A DNA stretch of 64,000 nt, taken from positions 21,173,299 through 21,237,298 of the forward strand of contig CM076651.1 in assembly GCA_038496675.1 (NCBI GenBank), read 5' to 3'. The stretch is from Rachycentron canadum (Eukaryota > Chordata > Actinopteri > Carangiformes > Rachycentridae). The notes beneath the pieces were generated by a model, which saw only the letters and a program-made list of their open reading frames with translations, searched no databases and was not told the origin of the DNA. Of the stretch, positions 12,959-26,362 are shown one piece after another (within the stretch, counting starts at the first letter, position 1; the number at the start of each line of letters is the position of its first letter). The position numbers were made by a program, and so were the translations under genes.

Positions 12959-14287
12959 AATTTACTCAGTTGGAAGATGACCAAGGGTCCTTGCAGTGAT
13001 CCAAACCACTCTTTCCCCCTGCAGGCCTGAACACTGTCCCCCAAGCAGCACCTCAGCTGTGCTTACCATCCTCTTCTCTTCTAGGATTCCTGACCCATAT
13101 GCTAACTCTTATCTTCAAGGCTCCATCTAACTTTGTGTCATGGCCAAGCTCATTAGTCTGGTGTATTCCTGCATTGTGTTATTGCCTCTGTCTGGTTTCT
13201 GCCTTGATCTGCTGAATATGCTGTAAACGCTGCTGCAGAGCACCACACTGCACTGCAAGCTGCACTGCTCTCTACAAAGGTAGCTGCTTCAAATGATCAT
13301 AGACATGAGGTCAAAATACGTAAAATACTGGGTTCTCTGTCAGCTTTATTATTTCCCAGGCACTGCCGGGCTTCTTTTACACCAAAATAACATTGCAGAA
13401 AAAGAGAGTATAAAGTGTCAGTTTCTTACCTACTGTAGTTTTTATTTTCACCTTGATAACTAATTTCCCTCACAGTTAGCAGTGCATGCCTTACACTACA
13501 AATATGCCAATAGTAGTGGATGCTAAACTCACATTATATTGATTTATATTTCTAGAATAGATTTTATTTACCCTGGCTGAATATATATCGATAAATTGTG
13601 TAAATCTAGTGTACATATCAACCCAAAATATATGCTCTTTTGTTGGAAAAATATATTATGATGTTGACAATTAACTTAAAATCTGATGGCTCTAATTTAC
13701 AGCACATACAGTAAATCAACATTTACACTCAGTTAATGAACTTCATAGGTTTCCCGCCTCCATTTATTACTTCACCAGTCATGTGGGAAATTAGATTGGG
13801 GTCTATAGAGTGATTATGAGCTGTATCTACCTGTATAGGTGGTTGAGTATAATTCGTGGCGACTCTTTGCATCTGCTGCCATCTCATGGCTGCAATGCTG
13901 CACAGTGCTATTTTCAGTCCTGCTACCTTCTCTCTGAAAGCCTGCAGTATAGCAATCAGGGAAAATTAATCAGAATAAGCAAACTGGGGTCAGACAACCA
14001 CGGGAGAACATTTCTGCTTCTTCTGCCATTGGTCACCACAATAGCTCATATGTGGCTGGTTAACAGGGGTCAGCTTTTCATTATTCCATTACTCTAATAA
14101 GCCAAAATGTTTGATTTGAAAGTGCCCAGCTTTGTCCATACAAGGATCACATAACCCATGTATTGGATGCTGTCCCAGGCATTCACAGCACGTTTGTTTC
14201 TGTCTGAGGGTGGCTAATAACTTAGACATGATATAGCATGAAGAAGAAGAAGAATAACACTTTGTTATGCTTTCATTGCTCTGCTTC

Positions 14288-14327
14288 TAGGTCAGAAGCA
14301 GTGCGAGACTGCACTGCTTCTGACCTA
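14288..14327. repeat. perfect 17-bp inverted repeat (hairpin)
   Basis: TAGGTCAGAAGCAGTGC at 14,288-14,304 is exactly complementary to 14,311-14,327, with a 6-nt loop GAGACT. The left arm also overlaps a second small inverted repeat (CTGCTTCT...AGAAGCAG, 14,281-14,301), so alternative folds exist. Rather short for a microRNA precursor. Confidence 0.9.
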
Positions 14328-15528
14328 AAAACACATGCACACACATACATAGGGCAAGCTTGTTTTGCCTTGGTTGCTCCTGTGCTATTTTTCTGTCTCG
14401 TCTCTCTTGTCATTGAGCTGAAGGAGAGCTTCTGTTGTAACCCTAGTAGAATCAATATCTCTCTGTACAACTGCAAGAATTGATGTAACTGAGGACTACT
14501 CTCCTTTGATTCGACAACCCAGGACCAAGCCCTGCTGATAAGTGTAATGAGCAAAACACTGAATCTCCACCTGATTTAATTTGCTTTTCTGTAGCTGACC
14601 CTGAGGATCACTTTGTTACTTCACTGCCACTAAACATAAGAGAGACAATTAATTCCTCTTTCAGTCTGACTGAAATAAACACATAGAACACTGATTCCAC
14701 AGGAGGTCTGTGCTTGTGTTTTCTAGATTCTGTGTCAAAATGAGAGAAAATAGCATCCTTTAGACCTGCAGAGTCAGGCTGCTAGGACAAGTAGGTACAC
14801 TAGGGGATGCTAATGCTCCAACACTGAGCATAGGGAGGTGGCTCCAACAGCTGATCAGCTCCTTCTCAATCCATGTGTCTAGGGAATTAAAACTTAAGTT
14901 TAGCCAACACGGCACCCTCCTGTTCATCCTCTCTTGGGTCACGCTCATCAGGGCTTCACGTAGACTGAGGACATTATCATTCAAATACATATTTTTCACA
15001 TGAAAAACAACCGCATCTCAGGCAAAATGTGCTGTCACAGAGGTATTTTAGTTTAATGATGTTTTTTTATGGTGCATCTGCTCTTTAGAAAGAAAAACAC
15101 AGCTGAGAGAGACAGGAATGAGGAATGAGAGGGGGAGGCTATGAGATGGATTTGAATTAAAAAATATTATAAGAACATCATATACAACCCCCACTCCCTA
15201 CCCACCCTTCTGATCATTAAAAGGAAGAAATGAGGAGGGAAACTGTGAAAGTAAGGCAGTGTTTCATGCATATTCATATTAATATCTAATTTATCATTTC
15301 AGATGCTGTTGCATCAGCTCTTGTCATTCTTGTGTGACTGAGTAGCCAGTGCAAAGTCTCCTTTGAAATTGTGTGTGCTGCTGGGGTTATTGTATTGCCA
15401 AGAGCAGTGCCTCCATTGCAACCCAGTAGGTCACGGGGGGTTAGAATATCTAGGTTATGGTAATATAATCCCTTTCACCCATGATCGCTTTTACTGTATA
15501 TGGAGAGGGTTGCAGTAGAAGGATAAGG

Positions 15529-15558
15529 GTGTGTGTGTGTGTGTGTGTGTGTGCGTGC

Positions 15559-15596
<38 letters not shown>

Positions 15597-15612
15597 ATGT
15601 GCATGTGCACGC
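15529..15612 (+). repeat. (GT)n with GTGC interruptions
   Basis: GT run with GCGTGCGTGCGT in the middle and GTGCATGTGCATGTGCAC at the end. It is alternating purine-pyrimidine throughout, hence Z-DNA-prone. Confidence 0.95.
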
Positions 15613-18600
15613 ACGCTCATATGCTTGGGGGCATGCTAAGTAGGTAAATGCGGATAGAAGGGTGTCCCATCTGGTGTGTGTGTTTATGTAGCCTACCCAC
15701 ACCCCACCTTGTCTATCTCCAGATTAAGAGGCCAATGCTGACCCAGAATTCTTACTGCCCCCTTTCACCCCACCCCCATAACCTCCATTTTCTCTGCTGG
15801 ACAGACAGACAGCCTCATGGGACAGACACGGGGTGAGGTCTCCATTAGCAGGTCTGCCCCTGTTGCGAGGCTGTGGTGTTGCATCCGTAGACCTTCACAG
15901 AAGATGAATTTGGGGTTAAAGTGATGGTGATGTTGGGGTGGGGGGGGGGTATTTGGTAAAAATGTATCTCCTCCTGGAAATTGCATTCAGTCTAAATCTT
16001 TGGATATGCTGTGTATTGCAGGTGTGGATCACCATTAGTGTTGTCAGCAAATTGTGAAAAATATTGGAATTTTGAGGCCTACACTATTGCATCATCTGCT
16101 GATACTAATCAGCCGATGATAAAATGATATTAATTGCACATGCACATTATATTGGTATTTTGGCCTCCCATGTCTGCCAGCATAATATTTCATTAGGCAA
16201 TAACCCAGATCCTCCATATCTGGTGGTCATGTCCTCCTTTTATCTATATATCCATCTGCTTTACCTCTGCTGCTCATCCAGCTCCCCATTGCTGTCCTTG
16301 ACTCATCCAGCCATCCATCCATCCATACACAGATCTTCTCCTAAGGCACTGACCCACTGGGGGCTTTGTTTGAATCCAGGCCACACCCAGTGTTGAACAT
16401 CCAGTTTTGTCTTGTTTGTCACTTTAAACAGAGCTGGAGGCCTCACTGTTTTGCCAAATTTCCTCACAAACACTATTCAGCACCAACCCATGGTCCACTG
16501 CTCTGTGGCTACTGTGTTCTGTGTTAACTGGGAATGTAATGGATCTTCTTTGACATCCAAACAATAAGATATGGCTGCATTCAAAACCTAAGCAGGAAAA
16601 GAAGCTTTAACAGACTGTGTGCATGACTGCGTGTGTGATGCTTTTAATCACCCCAGTAGCACAGAGTAGCACAGAACGTGCGTTCCTTCCCCTTTTTCAG
16701 CAGCAATTACCAGCACCGACAGTGATGAATTTTGATTTTGATTCGTCGTCACCCTATGCCATAACAGTGAGGAGGCTTGTTTGCGACAGAGCTGGGGAAA
16801 TAACACTACAACATATGGGGCTTTATGATCAAACTGTAAGCATCCAAAATACTTTTACTTTAATGGAAAGCATGCCCCATCAAGTAGGGTGTGGGAGCCA
16901 GCATCTAAAAGCCATTAACAGCCAGACTTCCAATGAATCCTTAATGACTGTGTGTTGAAAATAATGCATCTAGAACTACACCAGTGTTTGAAAAGATTGT
17001 TGATCATACTGGAAAAAAAATGGCAAACGGTGCCCTTTGGCTTTCACTCTGTTTTCAAAATGAAGCGCTATCTGTCTGAGAGGCAACTTTGTGTTTGAAT
17101 AATTCCTCCACCTGATACTCTACCATCCTTGGGGGTCATTTGAAAACAACTCATGAAATTTCAAGTTCTTCATTTTAATTTCCTCAAGTGTCTACTCCCA
17201 TTATCACTGAAATTAAGCTGTAATCCATTTTATGGTGAATTGAATAAATTGGTTTGGGGATTTATTTAGCAATGTACCTTATTTATGAGGTGATTGTGCC
17301 CTGTGGCAAGCCCCATTTCTCATTTCAAAAAAGATTATGGTTCCCTAATTGATAAGATAAACAGACCATTATGGGAGTTCTTTGCTAAACCTTGTAAACT
17401 GAATTGAGTTTTTTCCTTCCTGTCATGTAACACTAATCCATCCTTAATGCGTATAACAAGACAACGTTGTTATCAGACCCTTTCAATTATAATGTTTTCT
17501 CCTGGGTAAATAATTATATGCGTCTTAAAGAGGAAACGTCAATCTTTGCTTTTGGACTGAATGTTAAAGTGGGCCTGTTAAAGTTACATTATTTGGACCC
17601 ACAATTGTGATGTAACTGGAGAGAATGGAGGAGTGCTACAAGAGAGATAGAAGCATGGAAATCCATTAAGCGCCAGTGTTGAGATGGAGGTAGGAACTGC
17701 TGCTGGGAAAATAATGGAAAAGGGAATATAAGGGGACATGCAGCAGAGGTAGATTGGCCTAATTGGCACTATTGGCCTTCTTGTCACATACCTGTTTAAT
17801 TGGCGTGCCGAGAGGTGAGGGAGAATATAAGCAGCAGCTCAGAAGCAGGGTGGCTATTGCCTCCAAATGTGTGGGAATTGTTTTTGTGCACGCAATGGTA
17901 GGGATTGACAAAGTGCATCTTTCCGAGAACCAGAGAGACAGAGCGTCAGCTCATCAGCATAAAGCATTAAACATTTACACCTGACCTACAAACGCTGACA
18001 GCCCTCCCTTCAGTCACTCCGATCACTTCTCCTCCCTGTTTAATATTCTGTACTCCCACCCTGCAGTTCCCCTCTTCACATATACACACACTCAAGACAC
18101 ATCAGCACTGATTTCTTCAGTTGATAATGAGGACTGGGCTGGGAAAACTAGAGAAATTGCTGGTTTGGATGGATTATGAGGGATGGTTGGTTGTGCTCTT
18201 GTTAAAATAAGAGGATCTCTTTAGGTTTTAAACAAGTGGAACACCTGATGCTCTTTGTGCTCCCTCAATTCAATCAACCACTCCACCTCTGAACAATGCT
18301 TCTATGACCTGCTCTAATTTTGGAAAAGAAGAAAACAGCATTGTCCACTTATTATGTGCCTCTTTGCCAGCAGCTAGCATTTTGGATTTGTTTTTTTGCA
18401 TATCAGTGGCAGTAATTAGGATTTTCAGAAGAGAATTTTATTGTTAAATGAAGGTCTAAATGCTCTATCCAAGGCTTTAGCCCCTTAACTAGAATAATTT
18501 CAGGTGAAGACCCAATGTCAGAAGTATAAAGCTAAGACTCTCTTCTCCATCATCTCATTTTGTAATTTGATGAACAATTTTTTATTTTTTTTAAAATATC

Positions 18601-20349
18601 AAAATTGACATTGTCATGCATTTATCAGCAGCTGTACTCAAACACCAATATAGGCCTTGATGATTTTTAGCTCTTGACGTCATGATTTAACGCAGGATGC
18701 ACTCCATGGAGATGCAGCAGCTGTAGCTTTTTCTCATGCAGCTCTGTAGTTTTTAGGGAAACAAATGGGAGAGAGGCTGACTGTTTATCATGATCGACTG
18801 CAGATGTCTTTTTGTGACCAGTGCACTCTGCTGTGGAAATAGTTTGGGCAGTGAAAAAGGGAAGAAAAATACAACAAGGATAAAAGGGGGAAATGAGAGT
18901 CTTTCTGGGTCTGTCTCTCTTGTTCTCCTTCTTTCTCGGTCTATCGGTGGTTTGTAATAGACATGATGGAAATTGATTTCCAGGTGAATTATTTTGTGTT
19001 CCCCCATTCTCCGGGAAACAATAATCTCCCCCCTTCCTGGAAAGGCCTGTGTGACTCTCAGGCTGTCCTTTACTGTTGATCTTCCAAGAAGGACTGCTTT
19101 AATTGTCCATTTCAATATGCCGGACTGTTTCTATGACTCTTTTGCCTCAAGCCTTCCCGCTCAGTGTTGAGCACTACCTGTCTATTAGGTAACTGATTTC
19201 CTGATCGATAAGATGGAGAGTGATGTGAGGAAAGAGCAAAGCTAGAAACTCCAGAGAAAAAGAATGATTTTAAAGGGCAAGAGAGCCCAAACCATTTCTC
19301 TTTCCTTACATTGCCAGCAGTCTCAGTCCTTCCACCTACAAATCATCCTCTTGTTAATCCCCTTTTAAGTCTCATTTCCCTGGGTAAATACCAATGTGAT
19401 TTTTGTGAGTTTCAGAAGGAAAACCACCGCAAGAAAAAACACAATGCACATCCCTGTGAGTGTGGCTTTATCATTGGCATCTTTTTCCTGGGTCTTGATC
19501 AGTCCTTTGGGGTCATTTGCTTTGTTTTTTCTCTGTGAAGGCAAAGCAGAAGCCAAAAGGTTACAGTGTGCTTTATCAACAATGGAGGGAGGGCTGTCGA
19601 TGAGTCAACATTATTGACCAGGGGATATGGGACCGAGCAAAGATAAAACTCTGCTGAAAGGATGATCAAGCTCACTCTATGTTATGTCTTGCATCATCAG
19701 CTGTTTGGGCTTTGAAGCCAAATCCTGATTTTAGCGAGGTCAGACATCTGGGCTTTACAGGCTCTGTTATATTGGAATTAAATAACTTAAATACATTTCA
19801 TTGTTTTATTCATTTGTAATAAGTTAGTAATACTTAACAGATTCTTTTTGAAGCTTTTAAACTGGTATCTTCCTTTAACTCATGATAAACACACCAGAAT
19901 GTATTATCATATAGCTAGTACCTTGACAATTCCTGTCTGAGTTGCTTGTACTTCCTGTGAAATATGGATGCGATCTGCAGCATAAAGTCATTTCAGGGTA
20001 TTTTTCCAAAGAGTGTGTCTCTGGGCACATTCACCACAATTTGTGGTCATGTTTTCTTGTGCTTTCTTGGCACCTAAACCACGGATCATTGTTAATGCTC
20101 CATCCTTGACAACTCACAGTTGTGGAAGAAAAGGCGAAGCAATGCTGAACAAAAAGTCAGCACAAGGCAACTAAATATTAGGCTGGATAACTGGACCCGG
20201 CTTCCTGTCTTATGAGGGGAATTTTAATGTGCTGCCTGGTAATTGTTCATAAGAAGTAACGCAGATGACCGTTTTTAGTATTTGAGTTCCGACAGTCATT
20301 ATCATGTTGGTTGTTAGATATGAGTTATATCAGTGCTAATGAACAAGAA

Positions 20350-20455
20350 GGGCTGCAGCTAATGAATATTTTCATTAACAGTTAATCTGCCAGTTTTTTG
20401 TTTTGATTAAATCATTTACTGACAAAATTTAATCAAATAGTGAAAAATGCTCTAG
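20350..20455 (+). repeat. short interspersed repeat, ATCGATTA-type family, copy 1 (fragment)
   Basis: Begins GGGCTGCAGCTAATG and continues TATTTTCATTAACAGTTAATCTG and AATCATTTACTGACAAAAT. This is the same end as the right end of the 41.7-kb copy, in opposite orientation. Only about 105 bp are preserved; the rest of the element is not recognisable. Confidence 0.6.
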
Positions 20456-21723
20456 TGCTGTAAAACGCAGTCAAAGCGCTTGAAGAAAGGAACTACTCTC
20501 CAGGTAATGCATGTATTTCTTCAGATTTCCTCCTGTATGTAAGCATAAAACCTTAGGATGTGTAATGGCTGGTGCTTTGCTACTCAGGCTCTGAGCCAGA
20601 GCTCATCCAGCTGCGTCTCACTTCCTGGGCCTCATCCAGAGGTCAGAGCCGACAGGCCAGGCAAGCAGGCTGTCTTACCTCAGAATGAGGAGCTCTCCTG
20701 GGGGCTATTTCACCAGAAACCCCTCCCTCCCAATCTCAACTGTGAAGGAGCTTGACAACAATTCTAAGACCTGCCAGCGCAGTGTGCAACATACTCAATG
20801 TTAGACACACACATGCACACATCAACACACCGTTCTCCTCAGCAGACAGCAGGGTCTTGAGGGTTATGCTGCTCAATTTCTCTCCTTCTATTTCCTCTCT
20901 GGTTCTTGCTCTATCTTGGCAGGAGCTGCTCACACCTTTCCCACCAGCCATTACCCTCTCGCTGTCTCTCCGTTGCTCTCACCCTTTCTACTCTTTGCTG
21001 CCATTCCAGCTCCCCTGTGTTTTCTCCTCTCTGTCTGTTCATTCACCCTTTCCAAGCTCTGAACATCTAATGCCTTTTTTTACTTACAGCACCTGAATCT
21101 TTTTAGTGTCCCTCTCTCTTTTCTCACACCTTTTTCCCTTTTGCTGTCTTCAAAACTCACACTCCTTCTCCCCTTACTGGTGTATTCCATCAGTCTGGCC
21201 TGCTCTAACCTCCCCCAATCTCTCCCTCTCCCTCCGTCTACCACTCTGCTCTTTCAATTCTGCACTAATTTGCCTCCTGCTCTTCTGAGATCGGCCCTGG
21301 CTCCAGCTCTTTTTCCCCTGCGATGTGATTGCCTACAGAGTGTGTGTGAGAGTGAGTGAGAGAGAGATGGTCTGTGTGGAGAAGTTTGATTGTGTGCCCT
21401 TGTGTGTGATAGAAAGTTCAACTTGTGCATGCGTGTTTCAGAAAAAGACAAAGTGTGAATTCAGTTCTTGCAGTGTGTGTGTGTGTGTGTTTCTGTCTAT
21501 CTGTACCTTCAACCCCCCTCTCTGATTCTAATGAAGCAGATTGCATTAGCAGGATGTAGGTGCCATGGGATCTTGATAGAAGTAAGCCGTAGGTTTAAAC
21601 CCTCATCCCCAATCATTCACCACACAGACACACACTCACAACACACTCTGCCCCGCTATCTCCCTCAGGGCAACTCACCAGCTAGCAAATCATTTATCAC
21701 ACAGTAATGGCTCTGATGATCTC

Positions 21724-21780
21724 TCTCTCTCCCTCTCCCCGTCTCTCCACTTAGGGGAGAGACGGGGAGAGGGAGGGAGG
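21724..21780. repeat. GC-rich inverted repeat (hairpin)
   Basis: TCCCTCTCCCCGTCTCTCC at 21,730-21,748 is exactly complementary to 21,756-21,774, with a 7-nt loop. Pairing extends to roughly 25 bp with G-T wobbles out to 21,724/21,780. It sits where a CT-rich stretch turns into a GA-rich stretch. Confidence 0.9.
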
Positions 21781-23149
21781 AAAAGAGGGAATGTACTTTT
21801 CCAGGGTGTGTGCACATGTTGAAAAACATCTTAAAGCTGTTTAAAGGGCACAATTCTTAACAAAAAAAACAATGGTCTAAAATGATTATTCATTTGATAG
21901 AGCAGATGTTTGACAAAAAAAATTAAGCTTGATAATCATTTAAGCTGACCATGAAAGTTAATTCTTAAACTTGATAGAATAATCTTAATAATCAAGGACT
22001 ACTTACAAGCTTTTTGAAAAAAACTTTTAACCACGTTTCAAATGCTGAGAACCAGAAAATGAGGTAAATGGCTCATTTAAATAATTGCTGTGTCTTAGAT
22101 AGGATACTTCAGTCACTACACTCACATGTACACTCTGTACACAGTATGCTCACTGGTGTAGTACGTGAAGTTTGACAGGGTGGTGTTGTCTTAAATGATA
22201 CACTGCTGTTGTGAACCAAGATAGCGACTTTTGTAGGTGAGAAATGTCCAGTATTTTTTGATCATGTTGAATGAACTGTCGGGGCACTTGCAATGCACTT
22301 CATGTTGCTGTACTTGTGAACACACTTGCATATTCAAAATAGCAAATGTGAGTATGTAAGTGAGATGTGCTCAAAAACTAAAAGGTAAGATGATGATTAC
22401 TTTTAGGTTGCTTCATCTTGCTGGGATAGCTTGTTTTTGGAAATTTTCTTTACAAAATTCTCATCTCTGTGATATAATTGACAATCAACAGGGTGCTGAA
22501 TTTTATCTTAGTTGAGCATACAGACTTAACAGGGAAATAGATCACCTGGCTCTCTCCCAAGATAAATAATCTGTCTACCAGCACCTCTAAACCTCATTAG
22601 TTCTCGTGTTTCATTTCTTAATCAAACAAAAGGCAAGCACAACTAATTGTATTTTTTGGGGGTATCGCTTGCCTTATATTGTTGTGTTTTTTCTCTTTCA
22701 ATAAAGAAGAAAAAAACAATTTGCCAAGTGCAGTGACTTTCTGGTTCTCTTCTGGTTGTGTAACATCACAATGCAAAAAGAAGCCTATGGGAAAATGGCC
22801 CAAAATATCACTTGATTTTTTTTACTGTAAATTCAGTAAACATTTTCCTGAGTTTATGATCTCAGTCTCTAGTTTCATTGTTTTCATTGACAGACTACCT
22901 TTTCCTCTAAAATTAATTTCTTCTGGTTTCATAGAACCAAGACGGTGGTGGGCAAAATACAAACTTGAGGCTTTAAAATGACAGTTCATAAACCAATGGG
23001 TGATGTAACAGTGGGTTGCCACTTCGTGCAGACCAAGTTTCAGATAATTGTTGAACTAATCCTTTACCAATATTTGTGATTCTTTTATATTTTTATCAAT
23101 GTAATATTTGGGTTTACTCCAACGAGCATAAAAGTTGTTACCTTGGACT

Positions 23150-23262
23150 TTGGAAAATTGTGTTGGCTATTTTTTGGCATTTTATGAAGTAATGATTAAC
23201 TGATTAGCCAAAAATTATAAACATATTTGTAGATAATGAAAATAATTGTCACTTGTAGCTTA
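23150..23262 (-). repeat. short interspersed repeat, ATCGATTA-type family, copy 2 (fragment)
   Basis: GGAAAATTGTGTTGGC, GGCATTTTATGAAGTAATG, AACTGATTAGCC and GATAATGAAAATAATTG, then CTTGTAGCTT, match the right half of the 41.7-kb element in the same orientation. They are diverged and lack most of the left half. The weakly similar sequence at 23,040-23,080 may be more of it. Confidence 0.5.
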
Positions 23263-26170
23263 TTAAAGTGTAAAGTAATGAGTTTTCCTATTACTTTTTT
23301 AACTGATGTTCTGTAAATTGTTCTGAGAAGAATCTCGAGATCCACAGGATTGAATGATACGAAGGTTGCATAGAAGTAGTCAATCACTAGCATTAGCATT
23401 AACAGCCAATAACGCCAAACAGACAAAGAGAAGAATCTCAATCCCAGGTAAAGGACATTATTGTTGTCTTAAAAATGAAAAGTTAAAAGAAAGTTTAAGG
23501 ATTACCGCTGGATTGAAATCCTTGCAGTCTCACAAACAGCACTGGGCAAGTGCTCTATAAGAAAGTGGGTTGGTGTTACATCCCTATTTTCTCTCATATC
23601 CCTTTGGTATAAAGCTTCACAGACCGGCCTGATCGGTAAACATGAAGTGCCGCATACAGGTTCTTAATCCTAAAAATTTTAAAACAGTTTCTTCTTTCTG
23701 ACATTTTGGAGGTACAATATGTATGTAGTAATTGCACAGTGCTTCTTGAGAATCTCATGAATATGGATGTATTGTGATCTCAATTCATAGTATTTAATGT
23801 TCTTCAGTACCACAATCTGAAATAGTCTTTTTTTAGTTTTAGTGTTGTATTTCTCATGAGGGATCAGTCCAGACAAACACAGCTACTCTACCTTAGATTA
23901 CAGTTGTTTTCATTTTCACATTGATTAACTAGTGGCAAATTGGGTGTTTATACTTCATTCTAACTGGATTTGAAAAAATGTTACATTTAACTTGATGAAG
24001 CTTGTATAAGAAGGCACTGTAATCCAAATGGTGCTCCACTATTCTAAATGATGGCATAGATCTAATGACAGCCAATGAGGAAAGCTATTGAGCAGCTGGT
24101 TCATTTGTTGCTGTGGAGAGACGAGACATACGATCCAGCCTCGGATCCCTATGGACTCACTGGGCTGTGTAAGGGCTCATAAGGGTCAGATGGTAAAGAT
24201 CTGGATTTGATCAAGAGTTATTTAGGGTGGGGGGTTATTGGTGGAAACCTGAGAGGACGACTGGGACTCAGGGTGGTGGGACAAGGAGAGACAAAGACAT
24301 GACTGGAAAAAGCCCCCACCCACCCACACACCCTGCTTTGGATGCAGGTGGTGTTTTTTCCTGGCCAATGCTATGCCAGTGTAGAAATTGGCAGTATGTT
24401 ATCATTCAGGAAATGTAGTGGCATGCAGAGAAATGAAAGGGAGAGGTAAAACTGACAGAATGCAAATGGCTTGCAGGTGTTGGAATGGAAATGAAATGAA
24501 TGGCAGATGAGGTGTTTCTACTCGCCTTATAGAAATACATTGACAGAAGTGACCCAGATTGTCTAAAGCGCCGCTGTAAATTGCTGCGAGAGAAGCCTTG
24601 TCTTGTTTCTCTCCTTCTTTCTCTTGCTTTTTTCTCTCCTCACTGTATCTGAGTCTCTTTTCTTTCCCTCCCTCTTTTCCTGTCAATCTTTTTTCTTTCT
24701 TTCATCCCTCCCTCTCAGTCGTCATTGGAATTCATTCAAAATGAAATCTCACAAATCAACATTTTTCAAACCGCGGCATGGTGTTTTCTGCGTACAAGGT
24801 GTTACCGTAGCAACAGGGCAATAATTCATCCCCCTGCTGTCTCGCACAGATCGTCTTGCATGAATTTGGCATGACATGTGAGACCTGGGATATCATTTAT
24901 GCTCTCTGTACCTGTACTGTTAGACTGATGCAAGTGTTTGGGACTCTAACTTTTGGGATAAATAGTCTGTTTTCTGAAGGTTGAAAATGATGAGGTATCT
25001 GGCATGGACGGTGCTGGGTGTACATGGTAGGAGGGTGATTGACAAAGTGAGAGCTAGCCAGCATACTTGTGTCAATTCTTCAGAGATGCCAAGCATCCCT
25101 GTAACACCTGCATGTTTTCACTGGTCTAATGGAGCATTTTTTTCCATTTTCTGAAGCTGAGGACTTTGCTCCACATTAGTCTTCTCAAGGATGAGAGCTG
25201 CTTTGCTTTGACCCTGTGTCCAGACCTTGTTGTTTACCTCACAGATTAATATGCGTCTCAGGATGCTGCGGGTGCCGCCAGCTTCTAAATGTCTCTTTCC
25301 GTCCGTCGGCATGATTTTTGCTGCCGTTGTTCCTCTTCATTTACCTCGTTTATCAGTTTGTTACTCAGATGAATAATGGATGAGGCCGCTTGTTGCCTCG
25401 GCGACATTCCAAGCTCATTATTGTCACGCATTTGCTCATGAAAACCACCCCCCCAAAAAAATAAAAACAAAAAACTATTCTTCCCCTCACCCACCCTCCA
25501 ACTCCACCCCCGCCACTTCTGGATGACAGACGAGTTGACATATTGGCACATACCTCTCCTACCTTGATTGAGTCTTGGCTGTCCTGTGCAAGCTGATGAA
25601 AATGAAGCACGGAGGCCAGGGTAGAAGGACATGTAGCAATCCATACATCCCATCCATCCAGTCTCTCTCGATCACTGATTATAAATACTCAAGGGCACAT
25701 GGGAAAAAAAGCAAGGAGACACCCTAAACGGGTACCTTGTGTTGATGAGCTCACACACTCACAGACAAATGCATTTTACACCGGTGGGAATCTGTGAGTG
25801 TCCAGCAAACCAGAACTTTAGACTGTGGCAGAATAATACAGGAAATTAACATTACTCCACACAAATGGGGTGTCAAACAAAACTCAAACTTCACATTGTA
25901 AAGCTTGTTAGAAAATGTATAGATAACTTTTCTGCGCTAACAATAAAGCACAGCTGTTTTCAATACAGCTATCCGAAGTTAGACCCCAGAGCCTCAACCA
26001 ACAAAAAACAAATGCTATACAATGACTTAAATTTGTGTAATGTGTTTAAAATCCGCCCTGATCTTTGAGGATACACCATACCTCCCCCTCTGTTGATGGC
26101 ACTCAGAAGCTCAAATTGAGACCACTCACTGTGGAAGATTGAGGTTTTTCTGCTGTGACCCAGCATCAGA

Positions 26171-26362
26171 AAGAATGATACTTTATTGATCCCTGTGGAG
26201 AAATTCTCTTGTCTCTGTAATGATGGAGGTCAGGGGTCAGGCTCAGCCACAGGACAGTACTCAGAAGCTGGATGTCTTAGAAGTCTTGCTCAAGGACACT
26301 TCAGCAGACGGGATGTTTGTCAAAGCAGGAGTCTTCCAGCTACTCACAGTGTTGGGGGAGTG
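26171..26362. repeat. SINE-like or LINE-tail interspersed repeat fragment
   Basis: GATACTTTATTGATCCCTGTGG with AGAAATTCTCTTGTC, followed about 100 bp later by CTTGCTCAAGGACACTTCAG, are recognisable segments of a very common teleost interspersed repeat. The intervening sequence is diverged. I cannot decide between a SINE and the 3' tail of a LINE. Confidence 0.6.

Larger units (their letters stand above)
7321..20340 (+). other. agrn: agrn giant intron, first part
   Basis: Non-coding. It contains microsatellites near 7.5, 9.7, 12.9 and 15.5 kb, a perfect DR1 nuclear-receptor motif at 8,221, an AT-rich inverted repeat at 9,403-9,514 and a 17-bp hairpin at 14,288-14,327. A repeat-poor AT-rich block at 17,020-17,560 has the look of a conserved non-coding element. 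No open frame resembles a known protein. Confidence 0.6.

Noticed and set aside
13081..13120. Possible exon after CTCTTCTCTTCTAG ending TCTTCAAG
   Set aside because: The 5' end looks like an acceptor but the next bases are GCTCC, not a usable GT donor, and the reading matches nothing.
19383..19450. Frame reading YQCDFCEFQKENHRKKKHNAH, resembling a C2H2 zinc finger
   Set aside because: The Cys-His spacing is wrong, there is no linker or second finger, and no splice-site context supports an exon.
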